Below are positions 14,920 through 14,943 of a DNA stretch of 14,943 bases, piece after piece. The translations under genes and the position numbers were made by a program. The stretch covers positions 1 to 14,943 of the forward strand of contig JBGUKW010000191.1 of the NCBI GenBank assembly GCA_045114665.1, given 5' to 3'. Each line of letters starts with the position of its first letter. The stretch's first letter is position 1. The notes below the pieces were generated by a model. It did not search any database. It was not told the origin of the DNA and saw nothing but the letters and a program-made list of their open reading frames with translations. The stretch is from CADAWZ01 sp045114665. GTDB taxonomy: Bacteria; Vulcanimicrobiota; CADAWZ01.

Positions 14920-14943
14920 TTGCTAAAAGCCTTCAAAACAGAA
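14920..14943 (+). CDS. Possible start of a further gene, cut by the right edge
   Basis: GAGGA at 14907-14911 is followed eight bases later by TTG at 14920, giving MLKAFKTE before the window ends. The spacing is good and TTG is a legitimate start, but eight codons are too few to identify a product or to exclude chance. It lies 108 bases after the protease gene on the same strand, so it may belong to the same operon or begin a new one. Confidence 0.3.

Overview
The window is very AT-rich bacterial DNA (roughly a quarter to a third G+C by eye). It uses genetic code 11: TGA ends three of the genes. Shine-Dalgarno sites precede many starts. The membrane O-acyltransferase, its AlgJ/AlgX-like partners and a membrane-anchored HtrA protease point to an organism with a periplasm or comparable envelope space, most likely a diderm. 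I cannot name the taxon from this sequence. The pseudopilin-like protein and the odd fusion proteins suggest a lineage away from the common model phyla.

Layout. (1) Positions 1-5672, plus strand: an AlgI-type MBOAT acyltransferase running in from the left edge, then four tandem paralogues of AlgJ/AlgX-like SGNH proteins, tightly packed or overlapping. This looks like one transcript for O-acetylating an extracytoplasmic polysaccharide or other envelope glycan. A strong bidirectional hairpin terminator at 5672-5717 separates it from the next block. (2) Positions 5722-9532, minus strand: aldehyde dehydrogenase, then a phosphofructokinase-family protein fused to an N-terminal cyclic-nucleotide-binding-like domain, then a metallo-beta-lactamase-fold hydrolase. 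Gaps of 28 and 57 bases suggest one operon. (3) Positions 9533-9963: a gene-free stretch holding two tandem tRNA-Thr genes (UGU and CGU) behind a consensus sigma70-type promoter with an A/T-tract UP element. (4) Positions 9964-14811, plus strand: a three-gene operon of a membrane-anchored pseudopilin-like/TPR-like protein, an 876-residue protein (beta-rich region, Gln/Tyr-rich 78-base repeats, degenerate GGDEF domain, short helical tail), and an HtrA/DegP-type protease with one PDZ domain. (5) Positions 14812-14943: an intergenic tail and probably the first codons of another gene.

The points most worth following up are the one-MBOAT-to-four-SGNH expansion, the sensor-PFK fusion whose phosphate-binding cassette and substrate site are both altered, and the operon in (4). 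Its central protein carries near-identical repeats and a nine-G tract that could switch it on and off by slippage.
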